Under the pieces are notes generated by a model. That model did not search any database and was not told where the DNA came from. It saw nothing but the letters and a program-made list of their open reading frames with translations. From contig NZ_LBIC01000013.1 of the NCBI RefSeq assembly GCF_001005725.1, positions 62,001 through 126,000 on the forward strand: a DNA stretch of 64,000 nt, read 5' to 3'. How positions within the stretch are numbered: position 1 is the stretch's first letter; every line of letters starts with the position of its first letter. The position numbers were made by a program, and so were the translations under genes. This document shows, in pieces, positions 1-8,748 of this stretch. This stretch comes from Sphingobium chungbukense (lineage in GTDB: Bacteria; Pseudomonadota; Alphaproteobacteria; Sphingomonadales; Sphingomonadaceae).

Positions 1-1555
1 CGGCCTCCATCGGCGTGCGCACCGAATATTCCGTCGTGAAGATACAATCACGCTGCTTCGACTCGGCAAACTGGCCGACAAAGGCGAAGTTGACCGCGCC
101 CTCGGGCACCACGTCCGGCCGGTCGCCGGCCTGGCGCGGCATGAAGAAGGCGGTGATGTAGGGCATCATCACCGGCACGGTCTTCGCCCCCGTCGCGGCG
201 AGGCCGGGGATGTCCTCGACCGGCACGCCGAGATGATAAAGCCATTCCTGCGTGATCTCCTCGCCCGTACAGTCCTGCATCGGCTTCTTCACATAGTCGC
301 CGGGTCGGTCGACGAACAAGGCATAGAACCAGGCGACGATCTGGTCCTTCGGCTGTTTCCTGAAGTGGGGTTGCCGGCTCACCGTCCAGCTCAGCAGCCA
401 GCTCGAGTCCTTGACCGTGATGATGCCGCCGGTCACCACCGTGCCGCTGAACGGATCGCGCTTGGCAATCTTGCGAATGTACGCCGGAATGCGCGCGTCG
501 AGCGTGGTGATGGTCGCCGACGCCCATTTGGTTTCCGGGATATGGGATCCAAACACGTCGGGACGACCAAAGGCCGGGTCCTTGGCCGCGATCCGGCGCC
601 ACAGGTCCCAGGCCGGCGCCGGCCCCTCATTCAGCCTGGCCGGTGTATGATGATCGCCATTGTCGGAATTTTCGGTCAGCGATCCGATAGTGATGAAGAC
701 GAGATCATCGGCGCCGAGATCGACGCCGCCTTCGACGCCGTTTTCGATCCAGGCAATCCGGGTCGCCTGCTTGCGGCCGGGCTGGATGTCGAAATCGACG
801 TCGGTGACCTCGACGCCGTAGCGAAATCTCACACCGCGATCCTGCAACCATTTGACCAACGGCAGGACCATCGATTCATATTGGTTGTAGCGGTTGAACT
901 TGAGCGAGGAAAAATCCGCCAGACTGCCGATATGGTGGATGAAGCGATGCAGATAGAGCTTCATCTCGAGCGCGGAATGCCATTCCTCGAAGGCGAACAT
1001 GGTGCGCCAGTAGAGCCAGAAGTTGCTCCTGAGGAAATCATCGCCGAAGACTTCGTTGATCCGCTTGTTCTCCATCTCCTCCCGCGTCGCGAGGAAGACG
1101 GAGATCAGATCTCTTCGCGCGCGATCGCCGAGTGTCAGCAAAGCCTTGTCGGGCACATCCTGGCCCTGGTTCTGCGTGACGCGCTGCAGCGAGAAATTCG
1201 GATCGTCCTTGTTGAGCCGGTAGAATTCGTCGAGCACACTCGCATCCTCGATCTCCAGCGACGGGATCGAGCGATAGAGATCCCAGAGGCATTCGAAATG
1301 CTCCTCCATCTCGCGCCCTCCGCGGATGACGAACCCCTTTTCGGGGACGTCGAGGCCGTCGAGCGCGCCGCCGGGAATATGCAACTCCTCAAGGATGGTA
1401 ATATGCTCGCCGGCGACGCCGCCGTCGCGGATCAGGAACGCCGCGCCTGCCAGTCCCGCAAGACCCGAGCCGACGAACCAGGCCGTCTTCCTGTCAGCGC
1501 CCTCAGGTTTGCGGGGCCGCACGAAAGCTTCGTAGTTCCCGCTACTATAGTGCAT
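1..1555 (-). CDS. ohyA: Oleate hydratase (MCRA family), 3' end outside window
   Basis: FAD enzyme that adds water across the cis-9 double bond of oleate to give 10-hydroxystearate. About 518 residues are visible; the reading frame is still open at base 1, so the C-terminus lies outside. The start ATG at 1555 opens MHYSSGNYEAF. A Rossmann FAD motif follows near residues 25-40 (WFVGSGLAGLAGAAFL), then the family stretches RGGREMEEHFECLW and YRLNKDDPNFS. Family members are roughly 530-650 residues, so little is missing. It lies 79 bp downstream of atpG on the same strand, so it may be read through from the ATPase operon or have its own promoter. Family assignment is from recognised motifs; substrate range is inferred. 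Confidence 0.93.
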   Translation of the reverse strand, partial: MHYSSGNYEAFVRPRKPEGADRKTAWFVGSGLAGLAGAAFLIRDGGVAGEHITILEELHIPGGALDGLDVPEKGFVIRGGREMEEHFECLWDLYRSIPSLEIEDASVLDEFYRLNKDDPNFSLQRVTQNQGQDVPDKALLTLGDRARRDLISVFLATREEMENKRINEVFGDDFLRSNFWLYWRTMFAFEEWHSALEMKLYLHRFIHHIGSLADFSSLKFNRYNQYESMVLPLVKWLQDRGVRFRYGVEVTDVDFDIQPGRKQATRIAWIENGVEGGVDLGADDLVFITIGSLTENSDNGDHHTPARLNEGPAPAWDLWRRIAAKDPAFGRPDVFGSHIPETKWASATITTLDARIPAYIRKIAKRDPFSGTVVTGGIITVKDSSWLLSWTVSRQPHFRKQPKDQIVAWFYALFVDRPGDYVKKPMQDCTGEEITQEWLYHLGVPVEDIPGLAATGAKTVPVMMPYITAFFMPRQAGDRPDVVPEGAVNFAFVGQFAESKQRDCIFTTEYSVRTPMEA

Positions 1556-1634
1556 GCTCAACTCCATCCTTGATCCCGACGACAATGGCGGTTCTGCGGT
1601 TTCTTGCTGAACAGCAGAAATGCCTGCCCTGCAT

Positions 1635-2483
1635 TCATTCTCGCCGATGTCGCCCGCCGCTCAGTTCGACGACTTCACTGGTGATCTGATCCTGACGCGT
1701 GAGGCGCTCCTCGAGGCGCAGGGCCTCGCCCTTGCGATCGATGTGGCTGCGGGCGGTCGCCATGGTGCGCAGCCGTGCCTCATTCTCGGCGACGAACGTC
1801 TCGACCGCAGCCGCGCAGATGTGGGCGAAGACATATTCCGCGGTCAGGTCGCCGATAAGGTCCGCCGCGTTGATATTGACGAGCGGCGGCAAATCCGCCG
1901 TGGACGCGGGGAAAGTGTCGAGGTCGAGCGGCAGGAGGCTCGCGCGCACGATCGAGACGCCCTTGCCGCTGCTCCAGACCGGATAAGCCATGGTGATGGG
2001 CACCGCGCCGACCTCGTCCAGATAGTCGTACAGCGCGTCGATGATGCTTGTCGCGAGTGCGGGCAGCGCATCGGCCTTGCTCGGCATGCTCGCGCTCCAT
2101 GCGATGCGCAGACCGCGCTCGGCCGCAAGCGTGGCCGTGCGCGCGCCAATCAGAAGAATATGCCTGTCCTGCATGTCGGCCGCGGCGCCGTCGAGCAGCT
2201 GCTCCGGAAAGGCCCCGGCAAAGCCTTGCTCCGCACCGAACAGGATAAGGCCGCCTCTCGCACCACCGACCGCCCGCGCCGGAAAACGCGCCAGTGGCTC
2301 GTCAAGGCGGCGCGCCTGGCCAATGGCGGTGCGGGCGGTCTCCGCATAGCGTCGCACCGCAGGCAGCAGCGCGCGCGCCTGATGCGCCCGCTGCGCGGCG
2401 ATGCCCTGCATGGCGTTGACCACCGCACCGAGCTGGCGGACGGTCTCGATCCGCTGGCCGATCTCGGCGAGGCGATCGCTCAT
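1635..2483 (-). CDS. atpG: N-type ATP synthase gamma subunit
   Basis: Central-stalk subunit, 282 residues, last gene of the N-ATPase operon. The ATG at 2483 (MSDRLAEIGQRIETV) overlaps the atpA stop by 4 bp (ATGA), which fixes the start. The N-terminal helix (AEIGQRIETVRQLGAVVNAM) and the C-terminal helix with EARLRTMATARSHIDRK are the coiled coil that sits in the alpha/beta ring. The sequence is divergent from housekeeping gamma subunits, as expected for N-ATPase. Translationally coupled to atpA. Confidence 0.9.
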   Translation of the reverse strand: MSDRLAEIGQRIETVRQLGAVVNAMQGIAAQRAHQARALLPAVRRYAETARTAIGQARRLDEPLARFPARAVGGARGGLILFGAEQGFAGAFPEQLLDGAAADMQDRHILLIGARTATLAAERGLRIAWSASMPSKADALPALATSIIDALYDYLDEVGAVPITMAYPVWSSGKGVSIVRASLLPLDLDTFPASTADLPPLVNINAADLIGDLTAEYVFAHICAAAVETFVAENEARLRTMATARSHIDRKGEALRLEERLTRQDQITSEVVELSGGRHRRE

Positions 2484-4012
2484 GATGCAGAACCGGCCGG
2501 CTGGCTTTCGATCAGCGCTTTCACCGTCGTCATCAGAGCGGACCGCTGCGCGGTGTCGATCTGTCCAGTCCGCTCGATCTGCGCGCATAGATCGGGGACG
2601 TGATCGTCGATCCAGGCGGGCAGCCGCGTGCGGAGCGACGATATCTCCGAGACCGCCATGCCATCGAGCAACCCTTCGCCGAGCGCCACGACCAGCGCCA
2701 CCTGGTCGACGACCCGTAGTGGACTCGACAGCGGTTGCACGAGCAAGGCGCGCAAGCGCTTGCCGCGTTCGATCTGGGCGCGGACACGCGGCTCGGGCTG
2801 CTCGCCGAAGCGGGTGAACATCTCGAGCTCGAGGAACTGCGCATAGTCGAGGCGCATGGTCCCGCTCGCGTCGCGCAGGACGCGAAGCTGCGTCTTGCCG
2901 CCGACCCGGCTCACGCTCGTGCCCACATCGATGGCGGGCTTGTGCCCCTGCGCGAACAGCTTCGCGTCGAGAATAATCTGACCGTCGGTGATCGAGATCA
3001 GATTGGTCGGGATATAGGCGCTGACGTTGCCGGCATCGGTCTCCGCGATCGGCAGAGCCGTGAGCGAACCGCCCCCCTTCTCCGTCGAGAGACGCGCCGC
3101 ACGTTCGAGCAGGCGGGAATGGAGGAAAAAGACGTCGCCGGGATAGGCCTCGCGCCCGGGCGGCTGTCCGGTCAGCAGGGCGATCTCGCGATGGGTCGCG
3201 GCATGCTTGGTGAGATCGTCGAGCACCACCACCGCATGGCCGCCACCATCCCGAAAATACTCGGCCATCGTGAAGCCCGCGAACGGCGCGATCCATTGCA
3301 GCCCCGGCGCCGCGGCGGGGCTCGCCACGACGAAGATGGTGCGGTCCGGCGCGCCATGCCGCCGCACCTGGTCGACCACGCGCGCGACCGCCGAGCTTTT
3401 CTGGCCGATCGCGACATAGACGCAGATCATGTCGCTGGTGCGCTGGTTGATGATCGTGTCGACCGCGAGCGCCGTCTTGCCTGTGGCGCGGTCGCCGAGA
3501 ATGAGTTCGCGCTGCCCCCGGCCGATGGCGAACATCGCATCGATTGCGAGCGTGCCGGTCTGCACCGGCTGGACGACGAGGTCGCGTTCGATGATCGCCG
3601 GCGCCGGCCGTTCGACAGGATCGAAGCGCCTGGCCCGGATCGGCGCGCCCCCATCGAGCGGACGGCCGAGCGGATCGACGACTCGGCCAAGCAATGCCTC
3701 GCCAACCGGCACGCGCACCACCTCGCCCGAGCCGGTTACGGTGTCTCCTGCCTCCACCTGGGCGGCATCGTCGAGCAGCACGCAGCCGATCCGGTCCCGG
3801 TCGAGCGTGTGGACGAATCCGGTCTGGCCCCGGGCGAAATAGAGCAATTCGTCGAGGCGCGCGTCCGGAAGGCCCGAGACCATGGCAACGCCGTCGCCGA
3901 TCGATTCCACCCGGCCAATTGCATCGACACGCGGCCCGAGATTGGCGCGCGTGATGCAGCTCTGGGCCTGCGTCAGCCAGTCTTCAGGCGATCCGGGCAT
4001 GATCGTCTTCAT
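2480..4012 (-). CDS. atpA: N-type ATP synthase alpha subunit
   Basis: Non-catalytic nucleotide-binding F1 subunit, about 510 residues. Walker A is GDRATGKTALAVD; VYVAIGQKSSAVARV and the DDLTKHA region (Walker B) follow, with IPTNLISITDGQI further on. The start is ambiguous: ATG 4012 (MKTIMPGSPEDW) has a GAGAG ribosome site about 6 bases upstream; ATG 4000 is the alternative. Both overlap the end of atpF (stop at 3984), and codons further upstream are shadows of atpF. Sits between atpF and atpG, the N-ATPase order. Confidence 0.92.
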   Translation of the reverse strand: MKTIMPGSPEDWLTQAQSCITRANLGPRVDAIGRVESIGDGVAMVSGLPDARLDELLYFARGQTGFVHTLDRDRIGCVLLDDAAQVEAGDTVTGSGEVVRVPVGEALLGRVVDPLGRPLDGGAPIRARRFDPVERPAPAIIERDLVVQPVQTGTLAIDAMFAIGRGQRELILGDRATGKTALAVDTIINQRTSDMICVYVAIGQKSSAVARVVDQVRRHGAPDRTIFVVASPAAAPGLQWIAPFAGFTMAEYFRDGGGHAVVVLDDLTKHAATHREIALLTGQPPGREAYPGDVFFLHSRLLERAARLSTEKGGGSLTALPIAETDAGNVSAYIPTNLISITDGQIILDAKLFAQGHKPAIDVGTSVSRVGGKTQLRVLRDASGTMRLDYAQFLELEMFTRFGEQPEPRVRAQIERGKRLRALLVQPLSSPLRVVDQVALVVALGEGLLDGMAVSEISSLRTRLPAWIDDHVPDLCAQIERTGQIDTAQRSALMTTVKALIESQPAGSAS

Positions 4013-4733
4013 TGAGGCTCTCAACCATGGCGTCGAGATCGGCGCGCCAGCTGTTGCGCACGACGGCGTGGGGCGTGCGAAGCTCCGCGCCGGCGATGAG
4101 ATCTGGATCGACTGCGAAGATCGGGGTCGCGGTATCCGGCAGGATTTCGCCAAGCGCGCGCGCTACCTGCGTCTGCAGATCGGCCGTCAGCGGCGCGGGC
4201 GTCGCGACGGTGACGGGCCCGGCGGCCGCCAGGCTGCGGCGATCCGCCTCGGAAAGGTCTCCGAGCCGCGCCTTGAGCGCGTCGACCATGGCCTGCACCG
4301 TCTGCTCGGGCGGGAGACGAGCGAGCAACGTGCCTGCCATCGAGGCGGCGAGGTTCGCTGCCTTTTCCCGCCACTGCGCCGCCACCCGCCCGCGTTCGGC
4401 ATCGATCGCCGCATGGCCTTGCTCGACGACGGCGTCCGCCTCGAGCCTGGCCTGCGCGAGGAGGCGCTGGCGCTCCGCTTCGGCCTCGGTCCGGATCTCG
4501 GCGCGGCGAGCCGCCGCATCCGCGACGAAGCCGTCATTCTGCGTTTTGAGCGCCTGCGCTTCGGCCTGTGCCCGGTCCTTTGCCTCCCGCGCTTCGTCGA
4601 GCAGCGCCTGGGCCGATGCCTGGCGGGCAGCGATGGCATCCATCACCGGACGGAACAGGAAGCGTCCGAGCAGCCACACGAGGATGAGGACATTGACCGC
4701 CTGCAGCGCGAGCGTCCACCAGTCGATCCGCAT
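3984..4733 (-). CDS. atpF: N-type ATP synthase b subunit, long form with delta-like tail
   Basis: Peripheral-stalk subunit, 249 residues, longer than a usual b subunit (about 160). One N-terminal membrane helix (WWTLALQAVNVLILVWLLGR) is followed by a long charged, Ala/Glu/Arg-rich coiled coil (residues about 35-150), and then a C-terminal part (about 170-249) resembling the delta-subunit region. The operon has no separate delta gene, consistent with N-ATPases, in which AtpF takes that role. ATG 4733 lies 1 base after the atpE stop (TGA, 4735-4737). Confidence 0.9.
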   Translation of the reverse strand: MRIDWWTLALQAVNVLILVWLLGRFLFRPVMDAIAARQASAQALLDEAREAKDRAQAEAQALKTQNDGFVADAAARRAEIRTEAEAERQRLLAQARLEADAVVEQGHAAIDAERGRVAAQWREKAANLAASMAGTLLARLPPEQTVQAMVDALKARLGDLSEADRRSLAAAGPVTVATPAPLTADLQTQVARALGEILPDTATPIFAVDPDLIAGAELRTPHAVVRNSWRADLDAMVESLNEDDHARIA

Positions 4734-4734
4734 G

Positions 4735-4977
4735 TCAGGCGAACGGGTTGGCGAAGAGCAGCAGCAGCGCGATCACGAGGCAGTAGATCGCCATCGTCTC
4801 GATCATCGCGAGGCCCACGAACAGCGTGCGCGAGACGGTGTTGGCGGCTTCGGGCTGGCGCGCGATCGCGTCCATCGCGGCGGCGACGGCCCTGCCCTGC
4901 CCGAGCGCCGGGGCGATTGCGCCGATCGAGATCGCGAAAGCGGCTCCGAGGATGCTGGCGAGATGGATCCAGTTCAT
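4735..4977 (-). CDS. atpE: N-type ATP synthase c subunit with Na+-type ligand pattern
   Basis: Rotor-ring proteolipid, 80 residues, two membrane helices joined by the polar loop ARQPEA. The ion-carrying carboxylate is Glu60 in IETMAIY. Gln27, Glu60, Thr61 and Tyr65 keep the spacing of Gln32, Glu65, Ser66 and Tyr70 of the Ilyobacter tartaricus Na+ c-ring; Thr67 of that protein is Met62 here. This suggests Na+ (or Na+/H+) coupling, an inference that needs biochemistry. The ATG at 4977 overlaps the atpB stop at 4974 by 4 bp? No: atpB is downstream of nothing here but upstream in transcription; its TGA (4974-4976) overlaps this ATG, so atpB and atpE are coupled. Confidence 0.95.
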   Translation of the reverse strand: MNWIHLASILGAAFAISIGAIAPALGQGRAVAAAMDAIARQPEAANTVSRTLFVGLAMIETMAIYCLVIALLLLFANPFA

Positions 4978-5675
4978 GCGGGGGACTCCTGTTTGGATGG
5001 CGGGCGGGCGCCGTTCTCGCTGATAGCGCTCCCGATAAAGACCATGGCGAGCGCGCCGAAAATGTAGGCCTGGACCGCGCCGGTCAGCATTTCGAGCGCC
5101 ATGAGCGGGATCGGGACGAGCAGCCCGGCGAGGCTCAGCACGACGCCGATCATGAAGACGCCGCTCATGACGTTGCCGAACAGGCGCACCATCAGCGAGA
5201 AGCTGCGGGTGAAGAGCTCGACGATATTGAGCGGGGCGAGCAGGATCGAGGGGCGCGCGAAGGTCGCGAGATAGGCCCTGGGCCCGAGCGCGCGGACGCC
5301 GAACCAGAGCGTCGCGCCGAAGACGATCAGCGCCAGCGCCGCGTCGGTTTCGAGGGTCGCGGTCGGCGGCTCGACGCCGGGGATCAGCGACGACCAGTTG
5401 GCGACCAGCAGGAACAGGAACAGCGTGCCGATCAGCGGCAGATAACGCTGCGGTTCCGCCTCCATCGTCTCGCGGATCTGGCCGGCGACGGTCTCGACGA
5501 CCAGCTCGAGCGCCGCTTGGGCTCGGGTTGGGCGTAACGCAAGGCGGCGGGTCAGCAGCCAGCTTCCGATTGTAAGGAAGGCCATGATGCCCCAGGTCGT
5601 GGCGACCGGCTGGCTGATCGGCACCGGACCGATCGGGAACAGCACATGGCTTTCAAGTGGTGACGCGAATTTCAT
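4974..5675 (-). CDS. atpB: N-type ATP synthase a subunit
   Basis: Membrane stator subunit that forms the ion half-channels, 233 residues. Five to six hydrophobic segments are visible. The conserved stretch FTRSFSLMVRLFGNVMSG contains the essential Arg (LMVRLFGN), and the last helix has VQAYIFGAL. ATG 5675 (MKFASPLESHVLFPIG) overlaps the atpR stop by 4 bp, which fixes the start; codons upstream in this frame belong to shadows of atpR and atpQ. Coupled to atpE by a 4-bp overlap at its 3' end. Confidence 0.93.
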   Translation of the reverse strand: MKFASPLESHVLFPIGPVPISQPVATTWGIMAFLTIGSWLLTRRLALRPTRAQAALELVVETVAGQIRETMEAEPQRYLPLIGTLFLFLLVANWSSLIPGVEPPTATLETDAALALIVFGATLWFGVRALGPRAYLATFARPSILLAPLNIVELFTRSFSLMVRLFGNVMSGVFMIGVVLSLAGLLVPIPLMALEMLTGAVQAYIFGALAMVFIGSAISENGARPPSKQESPA

Positions 5676-5938
5676 CGGGCGCCTCCGAGCCGGTGGAGCA
5701 TGATCTGGCGCCCGCCCATGAAGCCGGTTGTAGCGGCAAGAAGCGCCGGCCACCCTTGCCGGCTGGCGATGACGAGAACCAGAATAGTGACGGCGAGACG
5801 CCCGAGCCTGAGCAGGATCGCGCGCGATGCCGGGCCGCCATGGGTGACGAGGTCGGCTTCTCTGGCGATGGCCGCGAAATGGGCGAGGCCGACCGCAAAT
5901 CCGAGGGCCAGGAACAGGATGGGGGAGAGCTGGCTCAT
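5672..5938 (-). CDS. atpR: N-ATPase accessory membrane protein AtpR
   Basis: 88 residues with about three hydrophobic helices (ILFLALGFAVGLAHFAAIA; LAVTILVLVIASRQGW; ALLAATTGFMGGRQIM). Its place between atpQ and atpB and its size match AtpR, a protein peculiar to N-ATPase operons thought to help a- or c-subunit assembly. Assignment rests mostly on position and topology. Overlaps both neighbours by 4 bp. Confidence 0.83.
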   Translation of the reverse strand: MSQLSPILFLALGFAVGLAHFAAIAREADLVTHGGPASRAILLRLGRLAVTILVLVIASRQGWPALLAATTGFMGGRQIMLHRLGGAR

Positions 5939-6210
5939 TGCCGGTGCATCCAGCGCCAGCCCGACCAGCAGCCGAGGGCGAGCCCGACGAGCAGGAGCGG
6001 CGCGGTCCAGAAGATGCCGCTATCCAGCCGGTGGTCGAGCCAGCGGCCGATCGCGAGACCGACCAGCGCGGGCAGGACGATCTGCCAGCCGAGCACGCCG
6101 ATCTGGCCGAGATTGCGGGCGACGGAAGGAAGCCGCTGCGCAAGCCGCCGCCGTTCCGCGCGGGTCCGGATGGCTTCGACGATCGGCTGCTCGGGCTTGT
6201 CCGCGGTCAC
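5935..6210 (-). CDS. atpQ: N-ATPase AtpQ (AtpI-like) membrane protein
   Basis: 91 residues with a charged N-terminus and two hydrophobic hairpin helices (LGWQIVLPALVGLAIGRWLD and FWTAPLLLVGLALGCWSGW). This is the AtpI/AtpQ pattern; AtpI-type proteins assist c-ring assembly and cation supply. Overlaps atpC and atpR by 4 bp. Function inferred from family and operon position. Confidence 0.83.
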   Translation of the reverse strand: MTADKPEQPIVEAIRTRAERRRLAQRLPSVARNLGQIGVLGWQIVLPALVGLAIGRWLDHRLDSGIFWTAPLLLVGLALGCWSGWRWMHRQ

Positions 6211-6617
6211 AGACCAAGCTCCCGGCCACCACCCTGCAGGGCCTCGACCATATGGCGGATCGCCTGCATCCTGAGTTTCGCCGACGCGGTCCGTTCGGAT
6301 CGTTCGCCCTCGTCGCGCTCGCGGTAGCGCGCGAGCACGTCATGCTCGAGCGTTCCGAGGTCATCGCCGACATGGCCTTCGCGCGTCGCGACCGCGACCT
6401 CCGTGCCGTGGCTCACGGTCAGAATGCCGTTGCGCACCGCGCAATAGCCGGGAGCGCCATCGAGGCCCCGCCAGGAGACGATCGAGACGCCAAGCGCGGT
6501 CAGGAAATCGGCGTGGCCCGACAGGATGCCGAAACTGCCGCTGGCATCCTCGGCGCGAACCGACCTGACGTCCGTGTCGACGAGGATCGCGGTCGGATCG
6601 GTGATCCGCAGCTTCAT
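6207..6617 (-). CDS. atpC: N-type ATP synthase epsilon subunit
   Basis: 136-residue epsilon subunit that joins the central stalk to the c-ring. The N-terminal beta-sandwich contains ILSGHADFLTALG, the usual epsilon signature, followed by a short charged helical tail (residues about 85-130). It follows atpD directly with a 4-bp overlap, the N-ATPase order (D then C) at the head of the operon. Confidence 0.9.
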   Translation of the reverse strand: MKLRITDPTAILVDTDVRSVRAEDASGSFGILSGHADFLTALGVSIVSWRGLDGAPGYCAVRNGILTVSHGTEVAVATREGHVGDDLGTLEHDVLARYRERDEGERSERTASAKLRMQAIRHMVEALQGGGRELGL

Positions 6618-8026
6618 GCGCCCTCCCCCACGCGAGAGCGTGCCTCTTCAATATCGCCCACCATGTAGAAGGCGCTCTCGGGCCAGTCGTCGGTCTCGCC
6701 GGCCAGGATGGCCGCGACGCCCTGCAGCGTATCGGCCAGCGCCACAGAACGGCCGGCTTGCCCGGTGAAGGCCTGGGTCACCATGAAGGGCTGGGTCAGG
6801 AAGCGCTGCAGCCGCCGCGCCCTGCCGACGATCAGCCGATCCTCGCGGCCCAGTTCCTCGATACCGAGCAGCGAGATGATGTCCTGAAGCTCGCGATAAT
6901 GCGCGATCGTCTCCCGGACCTGCTGGGCGAGCGCGTAATGATGATCGCCCACGACCTGCGGATCGAGCAGGATCGACGACGATCCCAGCGGATCGACCGC
7001 GGGATAGATGCCTTCGGCCGCCATGGCGCGCGAGAGCAGAATGGAACTGTCGAGATGGGCGGAGATGGCGGTGACCGCAGGGTCGGTGAAATCGTCGGCG
7101 GGCACATAGACCGCCTCGATCGCGGTCACCGCCGCCCCATGCACCGAGGCGATGCGCTCCTGCAGCGCGGCCACTTCGCTGGCCAGCGTCGGCTGGTAGC
7201 CGACGCGCGAAGGCATGCGTCCGAGCAGGCCGGAGACTTCGCTGCCGGCCTGGACGAAGCGGAACACATTATCCATGAGCAGCAGGACATTGCGCTTCTG
7301 CTCGTCGCGGAAATGTTCGGCGATGGTGAGCGCGGTCAGCCCTACCCGCCAGCGCGCGCCCGGCGGCTCGTTCATCTGCCCGAAAACGAGCACGGTCTTG
7401 TCGATCACGCCCGAGCCGCGCATGTCCGTGAGCAGCTCATGGCCCTCGCGCGATCGCTCGCCGATGCCGGCAAAGACGGAAACACCTTCATAGCGCGCGA
7501 CCATCGCGTTGATGAGTTCCATCACCAGCACGGTCTTCCCCACCCCCGCGCCCCCGAACATTGCCGCCTTGCCACCCTGGGCGAGCGGCGCGAGCAGATC
7601 GATGACCTTGATGCCAGTCTCGAACATCGCCGTCGCCGCGCTCTGCTCGTCGAGCGGCGGGGGGGCGCGGTGAATGGGCCTCAATGGGACATCCGGCCCA
7701 AGCGGCGCGCCGCCGTCACCCACCTGCCCGGTCGGCGTAAGGAGCCGCCCCAGAACCTTGTCTCCGACCGGGACCGCGATGGGGGCGCCCAAGGCCATCA
7801 CGCCGACATTCCGAGCGAGACCGGAGGTCGGCTGAAGCGCGACGGCGCGGACGGTGCGGTCATCGATATGGCTCTGCACTTCCGCGACCAGCGGGCCTGA
7901 CGACGCATCGACGCGCAGCGCTTCATTGACCGCGGGCAGCGGCCCTTCGTCGAACTCGACGTCGAGGACGGGACCGCGCAGCGCCGCAATCCGGCCGAGC
8001 CTGGCTATGGACGGTATCACGCCCAT
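6614..8026 (-). CDS. atpD: N-type ATP synthase beta subunit
   Basis: Catalytic F1 subunit, 470 residues, first gene of the operon. Walker A is GGAGVGKTVLVMEL; GIGERSREGHELL follows with the catalytic Glu, then Walker B LLLMDNVFRFVQAG. The beta signature ends in PAVDPLGSSS. Housekeeping beta signatures read PAVDPLDSTS, so the variant supports an alternative ATPase. The operon D-C-Q-R-B-E-F-A-G matches the N-ATPase described in diverse marine and soil bacteria, usually present besides the housekeeping F-ATPase. Confidence 0.95.
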   Translation of the reverse strand: MGVIPSIARLGRIAALRGPVLDVEFDEGPLPAVNEALRVDASSGPLVAEVQSHIDDRTVRAVALQPTSGLARNVGVMALGAPIAVPVGDKVLGRLLTPTGQVGDGGAPLGPDVPLRPIHRAPPPLDEQSAATAMFETGIKVIDLLAPLAQGGKAAMFGGAGVGKTVLVMELINAMVARYEGVSVFAGIGERSREGHELLTDMRGSGVIDKTVLVFGQMNEPPGARWRVGLTALTIAEHFRDEQKRNVLLLMDNVFRFVQAGSEVSGLLGRMPSRVGYQPTLASEVAALQERIASVHGAAVTAIEAVYVPADDFTDPAVTAISAHLDSSILLSRAMAAEGIYPAVDPLGSSSILLDPQVVGDHHYALAQQVRETIAHYRELQDIISLLGIEELGREDRLIVGRARRLQRFLTQPFMVTQAFTGQAGRSVALADTLQGVAAILAGETDDWPESAFYMVGDIEEARSRVGEGA

Positions 8027-8301
8027 GCCGGTTGCCGGGTCAGACCATAATCATGCCCGACCGTGCCGCGATCATGACGGGACGGGTAGAAGTCGCTGCC
8101 CGCGGGCACGACATGGACGACAAGCCAAAAGTGCATTGGCTGAGCGTCGCAGGCAAGCCGCAGATTCGGCATACGTAGAGTTACCGATTCTCTCTGATTC
8201 AGCCTCGCCGAATAACGGCGGCGCGACGCGATGGGCCTCAGGCCAGGGCGCTATGCCCGATATGCCAGAGCTCAAACGCGAAGAGAAAGGTTCACCGTTT
8301 C
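8027..8301. promoter_or_regulatory. Divergent intergenic region between atpD and phasin gene
   Basis: These 275 bases must hold the promoters for the ATPase operon (minus) and the phasin gene (plus). I saw no convincing FNR/FixK palindrome or sigma-70 pair. Nothing here codes convincingly. Confidence 0.4.
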
Positions 8302-8721
8302 ATGCCCTATCCCGTTGATCAACTCGCCGCGCTCGCCAAAGCGAATGTCGGCCTGATGCTGAAGCTCGCCGAAGTCGCCCGGAAAGGTGGCGAAGAGTCG
8401 CTCGAGGTCGGCAACCGCGCCGCCGGCCGCTTCGCCGAAGAGGCGCGTGCCTCGATTGCGGGCGCGACGGACAAGACGTCGGACGCCGGCGCGGTCAGCC
8501 CGGCCGGACCGCGGGCACTGTTCGAGGACATGGCCACGGTCCGCGAGCATATGATTGCCGGCACAAGATCGGCGTTCGAGGAATGGCAGCAGGCCTGGCA
8601 GGCCGTCGCGAGCGCTCCGACGGCTCCCGGGGCGCTGGATGCCTTTGCTGCCATTGTCGGACCATGGTTCGGGCAGAAAAGCCCGGGCGACGGCGAGAAG
8701 CAGGCCACCAGCGACAAATAG
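8302..8721 (+). CDS. Phasin-like PHA granule-associated protein
   Basis: 139 residues, Ala-rich, largely amphipathic helix without membrane segments. MPYPVDQLAALAKANVGLMLKLAEVARKGGE and the later VREHMIAGTRSAFEEWQQAWQ follow phasin (PF09361-type) patterns, including the recurrent L-K-A-N-V-like opening. Phasins coat polyhydroxyalkanoate granules. The divergent cluster with phaC (12133-13884) supports the role. Start ATG 8302. Confidence 0.78.
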   Translation: MPYPVDQLAALAKANVGLMLKLAEVARKGGEESLEVGNRAAGRFAEEARASIAGATDKTSDAGAVSPAGPRALFEDMATVREHMIAGTRSAFEEWQQAWQAVASAPTAPGALDAFAAIVGPWFGQKSPGDGEKQATSDK

Positions 8722-8748
8722 GATAGCCCCCGATCGCGGCGAGCCGCC

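Noticed and set aside
233..1573. Long open frame on the plus strand
   Set aside because: Antisense shadow of oleate hydratase; composition shows no recognisable family while the minus strand does.
2735..5537. Two long plus-strand frames over the ATPase genes
   Set aside because: Arg/Asp-rich shadows of atpA and atpF-E-B; no ribosome sites or motifs.
8072..8275. Possible 67-residue minus-strand protein in the atpD upstream region
   Set aside because: No ribosome site or family; more likely untranslated promoter DNA.
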